Assembly: GCA_033721915.1 (NCBI GenBank)
Contig: JAWWAC010000039.1
Span: 1-28,593 of the forward strand
From: REBR01 sp033721915
GTDB taxonomy: Bacteria > Pseudomonadota > Gammaproteobacteria > Pseudomonadales > Oleiphilaceae
DNA: 28,593 nt
Direction: 5' to 3'
Shown: positions 15,281 to 25,073 of the stretch, piece after piece
Layout of the letters: the number at the start of each line of letters is the position of its first letter
Numbering within the stretch: the first letter of the stretch is position 1
Position numbers and translations under genes: made by a program
The notes under the pieces: generated by a model
The model's database searches: none
What the model was told of the DNA's origin: nothing
What the model saw: only the letters and a program-made list of their open reading frames with translations

Positions 15281-16854
15281 TTGAACAGGGCCTGCAACGG
15301 ACACAGCTGGATCAGGTGGCCCAGTGGGACCTGATCGTCATCGGCGGTGGCATTACCGGCGCCGGCATCCTGAGGGAGGCGGCCCGCAACGGCTACCGGG
15401 CACTGCTGCTGGAGCAGAAGGACTTTACCTGGGGCACCTCCAGCCGCTCCTCCAAGATGGTCCACGGCGGTCTGCGCTACCTGGGCAGCGGCCACTTCGG
15501 ACTGACCCGTGACGCGGTGCGTGAGCGTGAGCGCATGCTCCGTGAACTGCCCGGTCTGGTGGACAACCTCTATTACCTGATGCCCCATTACCAGCGCCAG
15601 TTTCCGGGGCCACGGATTTTCGGGTTGCTGCTGTGGATCTACGACCTGATTGCCGGGCGCCGCACTCGGCGTTTTTATCCGGCCGGCCAGGCACTGCAGT
15701 GGCTGCCGGGGCTGCGCCGTGACAGGCTGCTGGGGGCCACCCGTTTCTCGGACGCCATCACCGAGGACTCCCGGCTGGTGATGCGCCTGCTGCACGAGGC
15801 CTGCGGCGAGGGGGCCGAGTCGTTCAACTACATGGCCGTGACCGGGCTCAGCCCCGCCGGTGAGGGCCAGGGCACACAGGTCACGGTGGAGGACCGGCTG
15901 GATGGCCGCACACTGACGTTGCAGGCCCGGGCCGTGGTCAGTGCCACCGGTGCCTGGAGCGACCGTCTCCGTGAGCAGCTCGGTGGCGGGCGCAGCATCC
16001 GCCCACTGCGGGGCAGCCATCTGATCTTCCCCTTCTGGCGCCTTCCGGTGGCCGCCTCGGTGTCCTTTTTCCACCCGACGGATCGCCGCGCCATGTTTGT
16101 CTTCCCCTGGGAGGGAATCACGGTGGTGGGCACCACGGATCTGGACCACAAGGAGGATCTGGATGAGGAGGCGGTGATTGATCAGGCGGAGCTGGACTAT
16201 CTGCTGGAGGGGGCCAACCATGTCTTCCCGGACGCCCGCCTGGCCGCCGGAGATGTGATGAGCACCTGGTCCGGCGTGCGCCCCGTGGTCTCCAGCGGCA
16301 CCGGCAAGGATCCCTCCAGCGAATCCCGTGAGCACGCCATCTGGGACGACCTGGGGGTGATCAGCGTCGCCGGTGGCAAGCTCACCACCTTCCGGCTGAT
16401 CGCCAGAGAGGTGCTGGACGCGGCCGCCCCCTATCTGCCCCAGAGCCAGGCCCAGGGTGACCCGGACGGGCCGGTGTTCTCACCCCCCCCGGCCCTGCAG
16501 CGCCCGGCCGGCGTCAGTGCCCGCCAGTGGCACCGGTTGCAGGGCCGTTATGGCCCGGCACTGCCGGAACTGCTCGCCAGCGGCCCCCTGGAGGCCATTG
16601 GCAGCACCGATACCCTGTGGGCGGAGCTGGTCTGGTCGGCCCGCAATGAGCGGGTGCAGTACCTGGACGACCTGCTGCTCAGGCGCACCCGTCTCGGGCT
16701 GCTGCTGCCGGAAGGGGCCGCCGCCTGGCTGCCCGCCATCCGTGAGCGCTGCCAGGCGGCGCTGGGCTGGGATGACAGCCGCTGGGACCGGGAAGAAGCC
16801 CGTTACCTCGCTCTCTGGCGGGACGCCTACAGCCTGCCGCCGGAGACCCGTTGA
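15277..16854 (+). CDS. glpD: GlpD-like FAD-dependent glycerol-3-phosphate dehydrogenase
   Basis: The 525-residue product has the N-terminal dinucleotide-binding motif DLIVIGGGITGAGILREAAR (GGGITG at 23-28) and the FAD-linked signature GTSSRSSKMVHGGLRYL (about 53-69). Later segments such as HLIFPFWRLP, MFVFPWEGITVVGTTD, STWSGVRPVV and SVAGGKLTTFRLIA are all typical of GlpD. The length fits. GlpD oxidises sn-glycerol 3-phosphate to DHAP and passes electrons to quinone at the inner membrane. The gene overlaps the upstream flavoprotein gene by four bases (ATGA) and is followed after three bases by an FGGY kinase. Because the operon also encodes an AGPS-like protein, this may be a specialised paralogue rather than the housekeeping enzyme; the preferred substrate was not determined. 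Confidence 0.9.
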   Translation: MIEQGLQRTQLDQVAQWDLIVIGGGITGAGILREAARNGYRALLLEQKDFTWGTSSRSSKMVHGGLRYLGSGHFGLTRDAVRERERMLRELPGLVDNLYYLMPHYQRQFPGPRIFGLLLWIYDLIAGRRTRRFYPAGQALQWLPGLRRDRLLGATRFSDAITEDSRLVMRLLHEACGEGAESFNYMAVTGLSPAGEGQGTQVTVEDRLDGRTLTLQARAVVSATGAWSDRLREQLGGGRSIRPLRGSHLIFPFWRLPVAASVSFFHPTDRRAMFVFPWEGITVVGTTDLDHKEDLDEEAVIDQAELDYLLEGANHVFPDARLAAGDVMSTWSGVRPVVSSGTGKDPSSESREHAIWDDLGVISVAGGKLTTFRLIAREVLDAAAPYLPQSQAQGDPDGPVFSPPPALQRPAGVSARQWHRLQGRYGPALPELLASGPLEAIGSTDTLWAELVWSARNERVQYLDDLLLRRTRLGLLLPEGAAAWLPAIRERCQAALGWDDSRWDREEARYLALWRDAYSLPPETR

Positions 16855-16857
16855 GAC

Positions 16858-18459
16858 ATGAGCCAGAACCCTGAAGCCGGCGCTCAACCGGCCACCGGCG
16901 CATCATCGCGGCCACTGATACTGGCCATCGACAACGGCACCCAGAGTGTCCGTGCGCTGATGTTCGACACCCATGGCAACCTGCTGGCACAGGGGCGCGA
17001 GCCACTGGAGGCCTATTTCTCCAGCGAGCCGGGCTGGGCCGAGCAGCATCCGGACTATTACTGGGACAGCCTGGGCCGCGCCTGCCAGGCACTGTGGCAG
17101 GGCACGGACCTTTCCCCGACCGATGTGGTGGGGCTGACCGTCACCACACAGAGGGGCACCGTGGTCAACCTGGACCGGCATGGCGAGCCACTGCGCCCGG
17201 CCATTGTCTGGCTGGACCAGCGACGGGCCGAGGTGACCGAACCGGTCAAGCCACCCCTGGGCTGGGTGTTCAGCGCACTGGGGCTGGGGGAGACCATCCG
17301 CCAGCTTCGTGAGCAGACACAGGCCAATTGGATCGCACAGAACCAGCCGGAGATCTGGCACAAGACCGAGCACTACCTGCTGCTGTCGGGCTATCTCAAC
17401 TGGCGCCTGACCGGGGAATTCGTGGACTCCAGTGCCAGCCAGGTGGGCTATATCCCCTTTGACTACAAGCACCAGCAGTGGGCCGGGCCAAAGGATTTCA
17501 AGTGGCAGATCATGGCGGTGACGCACTCCATGCTGCCGTCACTGAAAGCCCCCGGCGAGCGCCTGGGGAGTCTGCAGCCCGCTGCGGCAGCGCATCTGGG
17601 CCTGCCCGCCGGCCTGCCGGTGATCGCCGCCGCCTCGGACAAGGCCTGCGAGGTGCTCGGTTGCGGCGCCGTGACGCCGGACACCGCCTGCCTGAGCTTT
17701 GGCACCACCGCCACCATCAACACCTGCAGCCCGCGCTATGTGGAGCCCACCCGCTTTCTGCCTCCTTATCCGGCGGCAGTGCCGGGGCATTACTGCAGCG
17801 AGGTGATGATCTACCGGGGCTTCTGGATGGTGAGCTGGTTCAAGGAGCAGTTCGGACTGGCGGAGCGACAGCAGGCGGAGCGTCAGGGTGTGAACCCTGA
17901 GTCGCTGCTGGAGAAGCTGCTGGATCAGACCCCGCCCGGGGCCATGGGGCTGATGCTGCAGCCTTACTGGTCCCCGGGGGTGCGCAACCCGGGTCCCGAG
18001 GCCAAGGGCAGTCTGATCGGCTTTGGCGATGTGCACAACCGGGCCCATGTCTACCGTGCCCTTCTGGAGGGCCTGGCCTACGGACTGAGGGAGGGGCGCG
18101 AGCGCATCGAGAAGCGCAGCCGCGTGCCCATCACCACACTGCGGGTGGCCGGCGGCGGCTCACAGAGCGACGGGGCCATGCAGTTGACGGCGGATATCTT
18201 CGGCATGGCCACGGAACGGGCCCACCTCTACGAAACCTCCGGGCTGGGTGCGGCCATCAATGTGGCCGTGGGGCTGGGGCTGTATCCGGACTACGCCACG
18301 GCCGTGGCTGCCATGACCCGCCCAGGGCGGCGCTTTGAGCCGGACCCGGACAACCAGCGTCTTTACGACCAGCTCTACCGGCAGGTGTACCAGCCCCTGT
18401 ACCGCCGCCTGCAGCCCCTGTACCGTCGCATCCGGGCCATTACCGGCTACCCGGACTGA
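16858..18459 (+). CDS. FGGY-family carbohydrate kinase
   Basis: The 533-residue product carries the N-terminal phosphate-binding motif LILAIDNGTQSVRALMFD and the GLTVTTQRGTVVNLD segment. The central VIAAASDKACEVLGCG retains the Asp that serves as catalytic base in the family, and LSFGTTATINT and LRVAGGGSQSDGAMQLTADI form the C-terminal ATP site. FGGY kinases phosphorylate glycerol, xylulose, gluconate and related polyols. The closest named family cannot be chosen by eye, but the operon with GlpD and an AGPS-like flavoprotein points to glycerol, dihydroxyacetone or an alkylglycerol. The gene begins three bases after glpD and ends the operon. Confidence 0.9.
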   Translation: MSQNPEAGAQPATGASSRPLILAIDNGTQSVRALMFDTHGNLLAQGREPLEAYFSSEPGWAEQHPDYYWDSLGRACQALWQGTDLSPTDVVGLTVTTQRGTVVNLDRHGEPLRPAIVWLDQRRAEVTEPVKPPLGWVFSALGLGETIRQLREQTQANWIAQNQPEIWHKTEHYLLLSGYLNWRLTGEFVDSSASQVGYIPFDYKHQQWAGPKDFKWQIMAVTHSMLPSLKAPGERLGSLQPAAAAHLGLPAGLPVIAAASDKACEVLGCGAVTPDTACLSFGTTATINTCSPRYVEPTRFLPPYPAAVPGHYCSEVMIYRGFWMVSWFKEQFGLAERQQAERQGVNPESLLEKLLDQTPPGAMGLMLQPYWSPGVRNPGPEAKGSLIGFGDVHNRAHVYRALLEGLAYGLREGRERIEKRSRVPITTLRVAGGGSQSDGAMQLTADIFGMATERAHLYETSGLGAAINVAVGLGLYPDYATAVAAMTRPGRRFEPDPDNQRLYDQLYRQVYQPLYRRLQPLYRRIRAITGYPD

Positions 18460-18518
18460 TGGCAGGCTGGTTCGGGCGGTGGAATGGAGGGAGACGGACG
18501 GCCACAAAATCCGGGCAT

Positions 18519-18543
18519 AAAAAAAGACGGGCCAGGCCCGTCT
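18519..18543 (-). terminator. Rho-independent terminator on the minus strand
   Basis: AGACGGGCC (18525-18533) and GGCCCGTCT (18535-18543) form an exact inverted repeat. On the minus strand the hairpin is followed by seven T residues (A-tract 18519-18525 on the plus strand). It fits termination of the response-regulator transcript, about 180 bases after its stop. It has no T-tract on the plus strand, so it is a poorer terminator for the FGGY kinase operon, though the hairpin lies 60 bases past that gene. Confidence 0.8.
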
Positions 18544-18722
18544 CAAGAGGAGAATGTGTGACCCAGACTGCGGCGGGGAGACTGCGCAACTTCTCCGCCC
18601 CGGGGGATACTGCTTACATCCACGACGCAGAATATCCCCGCAGCGGCCCCGGGTCTGTTGAAGGAGAGTGAGCGCCTGTAAACCTCTGTAAGGGGGTTTT
18701 TCCCTCTGTAGCCATGGGCGGC

Positions 18723-19712
18723 TCAGGCGCTGCCGCTGGCCTGTTCCGGTGGCGGCGGCGAGGGTCTGGTGCGGGTGAGCGTGTGGGTGTCACGGGCATG
18801 GCGCAACGCCTCTTCAGCGGCTTCTGTCACCCCCTCCACACCGGCCTCCACATCCTGGCTTTCCACCACACACAGAGCCAGTGCCGACTCCACGGAGATG
18901 AAGCCGGCGGAGGTGCGAAAGGCCTTGTGGTTGATGCCCTCCTGCAGTCGCCGAAAGGTGCCGGTGGTGCACTGGTGGGGGTCCTGGAACCAGGCCACCA
19001 GTGAGAACTGATCCTCCCCGGTCCGGCACAGTGCGTCCATGGGGCGGATCAACCCCGACAGCCGCCGCCCGATGCCCTGTGCCAGCTCCTGCATGGCTCT
19101 GGCCGGGTAGCGTTCACACAGGCTCTGCCAGTGGCGTATGGCCAGCAGCACGTAACCGGTGGCGCCGCCCCGGGCCGCAGTGGTGCTCAGTGCCTGATGC
19201 AGGCGGCGCAGTGCGTAGCGCTGGTTGGGCAGGCCGCTGTCGCCGTTGATCAGTTCCTGCTCCCCCAGCTGCTGGTTGCTCTGGCGAAGCAGCCGGTTGG
19301 CTTCCAGCAGCTGGTTATGTCGCTCCGCCAGGCGCACCGCGGCGTGGATCCGCGACAGCAGTTGCTGGTTCATGTCCGCCTTGTGGACAAAGTCGTCCAC
19401 CCCCCGGTCAAAGGCCTCGATCAGGGCCTCGGTTCCGTCACGGGCGGTCAGCAGCAGAATGTAGGTGTAGCGGTCGCACTGCTCGTCCATCTGCCGCACC
19501 CGGTCCGTCAGCTCCAGACCGTCCATGCCCGGCATCAGCCAGTCGGCAATCATCACGCTGGCGGGGGCTTTCTCCATCAGGGCCAGTGCCACTGGGGCGC
19601 TGCTGGCGCTGCGGATGTTGCGGTAACCGGCGTTTTTCAGTGTCCGGTGGATGACGGCACTGCTGAAGCGGGCGTCATCGACAATCAGTATGGGCAGGTC
19701 AAGGTTGGGCAT
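18723..19712 (-). CDS. Response regulator with a degenerate GGDEF domain
   Basis: The 329-residue product begins with a receiver domain (about 5-125): ILIVDDARFSS with acidic D12/D13, the phospho-acceptor D57 in MIADWLMPGMDG, T89 in LLLTAR and K111 in FVHKADM. A coiled linker (AERHNQLLEANRLLRQSN) leads to a GGDEF-type domain from about 155 (GDSGLPNQRYALRRLHQAL). The signature site reads R-T-G-E-D-Q-F at 230-236 instead of R-x-GGDEF, so the active-site loop is altered and diguanylate cyclase activity is unlikely. It probably acts as a phosphorylation-controlled protein that signals by interaction. The C-terminus is proline-rich. No histidine kinase gene is adjacent. A terminator lies downstream at 18519-18543. 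Confidence 0.87.
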   Translation of the reverse strand: MPNLDLPILIVDDARFSSAVIHRTLKNAGYRNIRSASSAPVALALMEKAPASVMIADWLMPGMDGLELTDRVRQMDEQCDRYTYILLLTARDGTEALIEAFDRGVDDFVHKADMNQQLLSRIHAAVRLAERHNQLLEANRLLRQSNQQLGEQELINGDSGLPNQRYALRRLHQALSTTAARGGATGYVLLAIRHWQSLCERYPARAMQELAQGIGRRLSGLIRPMDALCRTGEDQFSLVAWFQDPHQCTTGTFRRLQEGINHKAFRTSAGFISVESALALCVVESQDVEAGVEGVTEAAEEALRHARDTHTLTRTRPSPPPPEQASGSA

Positions 19713-19815
19713 GATGTCTCACTACCGCTGGAGTACGACGGGGACTGGTAACAGCTCAATAGCGCCAGTTTACTCCCTCTGCCGGTTCCGTACCCGGAGC
19801 AAAACAGGAACTGCG

Positions 19816-21216
19816 TCACGGTTTGGAATTTTCACCGGGTGCCCTGTCTTCATCCATGCCCGGTCTCTGGATCTGATCCGGGTGGGCAATGCGCATCAGT
19901 ATCAGCACCAGCACGATGGCCGGCACACCAAAGCCCGAGGCGATGACAAAAAACCAGAACCAGCCCACCTGTTCCGCCAGCCAGCCGGTAAAGCCGCCAA
20001 AGAACTGCCCCGGCAGTGTCATCAGTGAGCTGAACAGTGCGTACTGGGTGGCGGTGTAGGCGGTGTTGGTGAGGCTGGCCAGGTAGGCCAGAAACACCGA
20101 GATGGCCATGCCGCCGGTGATATTGTCCGCCATGATGGCCACCACCAGCCCGTGGGTCTCCGGGCCCAGCAGCGCCAGCCAGGAGAAGGTCAGGTTGGTG
20201 GCCGGTGCCATGAAGGCGGTAAACAGCAGCATCCTGGCAATGCCGAAGCGGGCCACCAGCAGCCCCCCCAGTGCCGCCCCCAGCAGGGTCATGGCCAGGC
20301 CGAAGGCGGCGGCCACGTTGGCGATCTCCCCCTTGGTAAAGCCCAGGTCCAGGTAGAAGGGGTTGGCCATCACGCCCATGAAGATATCGCTGATGCGGAA
20401 GCTGGCCACAAACAGCAGTACCAGCACGGCGGCCCTGCCGTAGCGCTGGAAGAAGTCGGCGAAGGGGCAGACCACGGCGCCGATAAACCAGGCCATAAAG
20501 CGCCGTTTCAGTCCCTCGTGGGCGGTGCTGGCCAGGTAGGCGGTGACCCGGCGCTCCATTTCCGCAGTGCGTCTTGTCACCACCACCTTCGGCTCAGAGA
20601 GGATCAGCGTGGTCACCAGGCCCACACCCATCAGCATGGCCATGGTGCTGTAGGCCAGTGACCAGCTGCCCACTGAGGCCACATGAAGGGCACCGGCACC
20701 GGCCGCCAGCAAGGCAATGCGGTAACCGGTGACATAGGTGGCGGCCATGGCCCCCTGACGGTGCTTGGCCACCGCCTCCACCCGGTAGGCGTCAATGGCC
20801 ACATCCTGGGTGGCGGAGCCGAAGGCGGCCAGTATGGCCCAGACCGCCACCAGCCACAGCTGTTCCGTGGGGTCGGTAAAGGCCATGCCCGCCAGTGCCA
20901 GTGCAATCACCCCCTGTGCGGTCAGCATCCAGGCCCGGCGCCGGCCAAACCAGCGGGTCAGCAGCGGCACGGGAAGGCGGTCAATCAGCGGCGCCCAGAG
21001 CACCTTGATGGAGTGGGCCATGCCCACCCAGCTGAGAAAACCAATGGCCGCCAGCTCCACACCGATGTCCCGCAGCCAGGCGGTGAAGGTGCCACCCACC
21101 AGCAGCAGCGGCAGTCCGGCGGAGAAACCCAGAAACAGCATCCCCAGAACCCGCGGGTTGAGGTACACCCGCAGGCCTTCGCCGGACTGCTCGCTGTGCT
21201 TTTGTGGCTCGCTCAT
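19816..21216 (-). CDS. ampG: AmpG-type muropeptide permease (MFS)
   Basis: The product is about 466 residues from the ATG at 21216, which has GGAG five bases upstream; the TTG 15 bases earlier is unlikely. Many hydrophobic segments give the twelve-to-fourteen-helix MFS profile. AmpG features are LGFSAGLPLLLVGGTFTAWL at the N-terminus, then GMAHSIKVLWAPLIDRL and GSATQDVAIDAYRVE, and a C-terminal half with SLMTLPGQFFGGFTGWLAEQ. AmpG imports anhydro-muropeptides from the periplasm for cell-wall recycling, which also links to beta-lactamase induction in some bacteria. It lies 23 bases downstream of the SDR gene on the same strand, so co-transcription is possible. Confidence 0.92.
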   Translation of the reverse strand: MSEPQKHSEQSGEGLRVYLNPRVLGMLFLGFSAGLPLLLVGGTFTAWLRDIGVELAAIGFLSWVGMAHSIKVLWAPLIDRLPVPLLTRWFGRRRAWMLTAQGVIALALAGMAFTDPTEQLWLVAVWAILAAFGSATQDVAIDAYRVEAVAKHRQGAMAATYVTGYRIALLAAGAGALHVASVGSWSLAYSTMAMLMGVGLVTTLILSEPKVVVTRRTAEMERRVTAYLASTAHEGLKRRFMAWFIGAVVCPFADFFQRYGRAAVLVLLFVASFRISDIFMGVMANPFYLDLGFTKGEIANVAAAFGLAMTLLGAALGGLLVARFGIARMLLFTAFMAPATNLTFSWLALLGPETHGLVVAIMADNITGGMAISVFLAYLASLTNTAYTATQYALFSSLMTLPGQFFGGFTGWLAEQVGWFWFFVIASGFGVPAIVLVLILMRIAHPDQIQRPGMDEDRAPGENSKP

Positions 21217-21239
21217 GGGGGCTCCGGGCAACGCGGCCG

Positions 21240-22016
21240 TTACAGTCGCAGGCCGCCGTCCACTTCAATCACACGGCCGGAAAGGTAGTCGTTTTCCAGG
21301 ATAAAGCCCACGGTGCTGGCAATCTCATCCGGCTGACCCACCCGCTTGAGGGGGATGCCGGCGGTCATGCGATCCAGCATCTCGGGCTTCATGGAGGCGA
21401 TCATCTCGGTGCCGATAAAGCCCGGTGCGATGGCCATGGCGCGGATGCCGTAACGGGCCAGCTCACTGGCCCAGCCGGTGGCCATGGCACACACCGCCGC
21501 CTTGGTGGCGGAGTAGTTACTCTGTCCGATATTGCCGGCCCGGGAAATACTGGAAATATTAATGATGCAGCCGCCCGGTGACTGGGGGGAGAAGCCCTGG
21601 CCAATCATATGGGTGGCCGCCTCGCGCCCGCACAGGAAGGTGCCGGTGAGGTTCACATCGATCACCGACTGCCATTGGGACAGTGACAGGCGCTTGACGA
21701 TTTCTCCATCCTTGGTTTTCACCAGCATGCCGTCACGGAGAATGCCGGCGTTGTTGATCAGTCCGTTCAGGGCGCCAAAGTCCTCCATCACGGCGGCAAA
21801 AGTGGTCTCCACCTCGGTCTCGGAGGCCACGTTGCAGGGGTAGCCCCGGGCCTGTGAGCCGGCCTTTTCGCAGGCGGCCACCGCCTCGTCCAGAACCTCC
21901 CGGTCCATGTCCAGCAGGGCCAGGCGCGCGCCCTTCGCCGCCAGGTGTTCCGCCATGGCCCGTCCCAGACCACGGCCGCCGCCGGTAATGACTATGACTG
22001 CATCTTTAAGCTTCAT
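21240..22016 (-). CDS. Short-chain dehydrogenase/reductase (FabG-like)
   Basis: The 258-residue product starts at MKLKDAVIVITGGGRGLGRA (ATG 22016 with AGGA upstream). The frame stays open far upstream, but that part overlaps the fxsA gene and has no SDR character. The cofactor motif TGGGRGLG, the NNAG box (LINNAGILRDG) and the catalytic set Ser (NISSISRAG) with Tyr and Lys (SNYSATKAA) are all present. The C-terminus IEVDGGLRL is typical of the family. It likely reduces a 3-oxoacyl thioester or another carbonyl with NAD(P)H; the substrate is unknown. It is divergent from fxsA, with 84 bases between the starts. Confidence 0.93.
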   Translation of the reverse strand: MKLKDAVIVITGGGRGLGRAMAEHLAAKGARLALLDMDREVLDEAVAACEKAGSQARGYPCNVASETEVETTFAAVMEDFGALNGLINNAGILRDGMLVKTKDGEIVKRLSLSQWQSVIDVNLTGTFLCGREAATHMIGQGFSPQSPGGCIINISSISRAGNIGQSNYSATKAAVCAMATGWASELARYGIRAMAIAPGFIGTEMIASMKPEMLDRMTAGIPLKRVGQPDEIASTVGFILENDYLSGRVIEVDGGLRL

Positions 22017-22100
22017 GGGTGTATCCTGAATCCGAATGATGAACGAAGACCGGGAGTATAGAAGCTTTCGGCCATCAAACGCACTGGTTGCGGAGAACCC

Positions 22101-22691
22101 ATGCCGATTTTTCTGATTGCCTTTATTGTCCTGCCCATCGTGGAAATGGTGGTGCTGATTGAAGTGGGTGGCATTATCGGTGCCCTCAATACGGTTGGCC
22201 TGGTGCTGCTCACGGCGGTGATCGGCGCCGCACTGCTGCGCCACCAGGGGCTGGCCACACTGACCCGGGCCAACCAGCGCATGGCCAGTGGCGAAATGCC
22301 CGCCCGTGAAATGGCGGAGGGCATGTTGCTGGCCATCGGCGGTGCACTGCTGCTGACACCGGGGTTTATCACCGACGGCATCGGCTTTCTCTGCCTCGTG
22401 CCCGGCAGCCGCCACTGGCTGGCGGGGCGACTGGTGCAGCGCATGATGGCCGGTGGCAGCACCTTTGTCTTCGGCCAGGGCACGCCGCCCCCCGGGGCCG
22501 GCCCGGAAGACCCCTTCGGCCCACGGGGGCCCTTTGCCGACCGGGACCCCTTTGGCCCCCGCCCCGGCGAACCCCGGCGGGACGCCCGCGGCAATATCAT
22601 CATCGACGGCGAATACCAGCGTGAGGATGAAGACCGCCAAAGCCGCCGTGACGGCAACGACCGCAACCCACTGGACCCGCCCCGCTCCTGA
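22101..22691 (+). CDS. fxsA: FxsA-family inner-membrane protein
   Basis: The 196-residue product begins with membrane segments PIFLIAFIVLPIVEMVVLIE and NTVGLVLLTAVIGAALLRHQ. The FxsA core QGLATLTRANQRMASGEMPA and EGMLLAIGGALLLTPGFITD follows. FxsA in E. coli is a membrane protein named for relieving F-plasmid exclusion of phage T7. The position immediately upstream of groES is shared with E. coli and many gammaproteobacteria. The C-terminal tail is longer than in E. coli and rich in P, D, G and R, with repeated DPFGPR-type words. The molecular function is not settled. Confidence 0.92.
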   Translation: MPIFLIAFIVLPIVEMVVLIEVGGIIGALNTVGLVLLTAVIGAALLRHQGLATLTRANQRMASGEMPAREMAEGMLLAIGGALLLTPGFITDGIGFLCLVPGSRHWLAGRLVQRMMAGGSTFVFGQGTPPPGAGPEDPFGPRGPFADRDPFGPRPGEPRRDARGNIIIDGEYQREDEDRQSRRDGNDRNPLDPPRS

Positions 22692-22785
22692 TCCGGACCA
22701 GGCCCCCTTGCCGGCGGGGCCTTCCGGCCATCCCCGCCCTCGCTCTTTTTTGCCAAAAAACCGCAAAAAATTTTTATCCAAGGGC

Positions 22786-22813
22786 ATTGAAAACCCCCAC
22801 TCCACCCCCAAAT
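22786..22813 (+). promoter_or_regulatory. Sigma-32-type heat-shock promoter of groESL
   Basis: TTGAAA at 22787-22792 is followed, after 13 bases, by CCCCAAAT at 22806-22813. This matches the sigma-32 pattern (CTTGAA, 13-14 bases, CCCCAT-T) closely. A second CTTGAAA at 22845-22851 has a poorer -10 partner. No CIRCE element was seen, so control is probably by sigma-32 rather than HrcA. Confidence 0.65.
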
Positions 22814-22927
22814 ACAGGGGCACAGGCCGAAACGGTCGTCCGGGCTTGAAAATCAGCCCCTTGGGCGATTCGGCAGCTTGTTCCACGCAATGCGTCACAG
22901 ACAACCTGAAACTGGAGATCCTCAAGA

Positions 22928-23218
22928 ATGAAAATCCGTCCTTTACACGACCGCGTTGTGGTTCGCCGCAAGGAAGAAGAAGAGAAGACCGCCGGCGGCA
23001 TCGTTCTGCCCGGCACGGCCAAAGAGAAGCCCTCACAGGGTGAAGTCCTGGCCGTTGGCGAAGGCCGCGTGCTGGACAACGGCGAAGTCCGTGCTCCGGG
23101 GGTCAAGGTGGGAGACAAGGTGGTTTTTGCCCAGTACGCCGGCAACACCGTCACCATCGAAGGCGAAGATCTGCTGATCATGAGCGAAAACGAGATTTTT
23201 GGTGTGCTGGAAGACTGA
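22928..23218 (+). CDS. groES: Co-chaperonin GroES
   Basis: The 96-residue product reads MKIRPLHDRVVVRRKEEEEK, then TAGGIVLPGTAKEKPSQGEV, and ends with NEIFGVLED. The mobile loop (KTAGGIVLPGTAKEKPSQG) that contacts GroEL is intact. GroES forms the heptameric lid of the GroEL folding chamber in the cytoplasm. The gene is followed after 81 bases by groEL, and a sigma-32-like promoter lies about 115 bases upstream, so heat-shock induction is expected. The length is normal and I see nothing odd. Confidence 0.98.
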   Translation: MKIRPLHDRVVVRRKEEEEKTAGGIVLPGTAKEKPSQGEVLAVGEGRVLDNGEVRAPGVKVGDKVVFAQYAGNTVTIEGEDLLIMSENEIFGVLED

Positions 23219-23299
23219 GGCCGATCACTGAGCCCTCAACCAGCACCGCAATAACCGAACAATCATTGTTACTACGAACACGAACAGGACGATAGAGAT

Positions 23300-24946
<1,647 letters not shown>

Positions 24947-25020
24947 TCCGCCCCGCCTGACATCCCCCGGATGCGGGGCCTTTCATGGCCCTGTCATAAA
25001 AAAAGTCCGGAGATGACCAT

Positions 25021-25054
25021 AAAGACCCCCGGTATCACAGTACCGGGGGTCTTT
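25021..25054 (+). terminator. Strong rho-independent terminator after groEL
   Basis: AAAGACCCCCGGTA (25021-25034) pairs perfectly with TACCGGGGGTCTTT (25041-25054) around a six-base loop and runs into CTTTTATTT. The arms are symmetric and begin with A residues, so it could also stop transcription from the opposite strand. It ends only 19 bases before the start of gspN. Confidence 0.93.
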
Positions 25055-25073
25055 TATTTGCTAGACTCGCCCA

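Noticed and set aside
15154..16335. Long minus-strand open frame opposite glpD
   Set aside because: No recognisable motifs, while glpD on the plus strand has all family signatures.
18683..18710. Direct repeat CCTCTGTA (18683-18690 and 18703-18710) considered as a mobile-element mark
   Set aside because: Too short, and only two copies next to a gene end; no inverted repeats or transposase nearby.
22017..23036. Long N-terminal extension of the SDR reading frame on the minus strand
   Set aside because: It runs antisense through fxsA and groES, is low in recognisable protein patterns, and the SDR has a normal start with a ribosome binding site at 22016.
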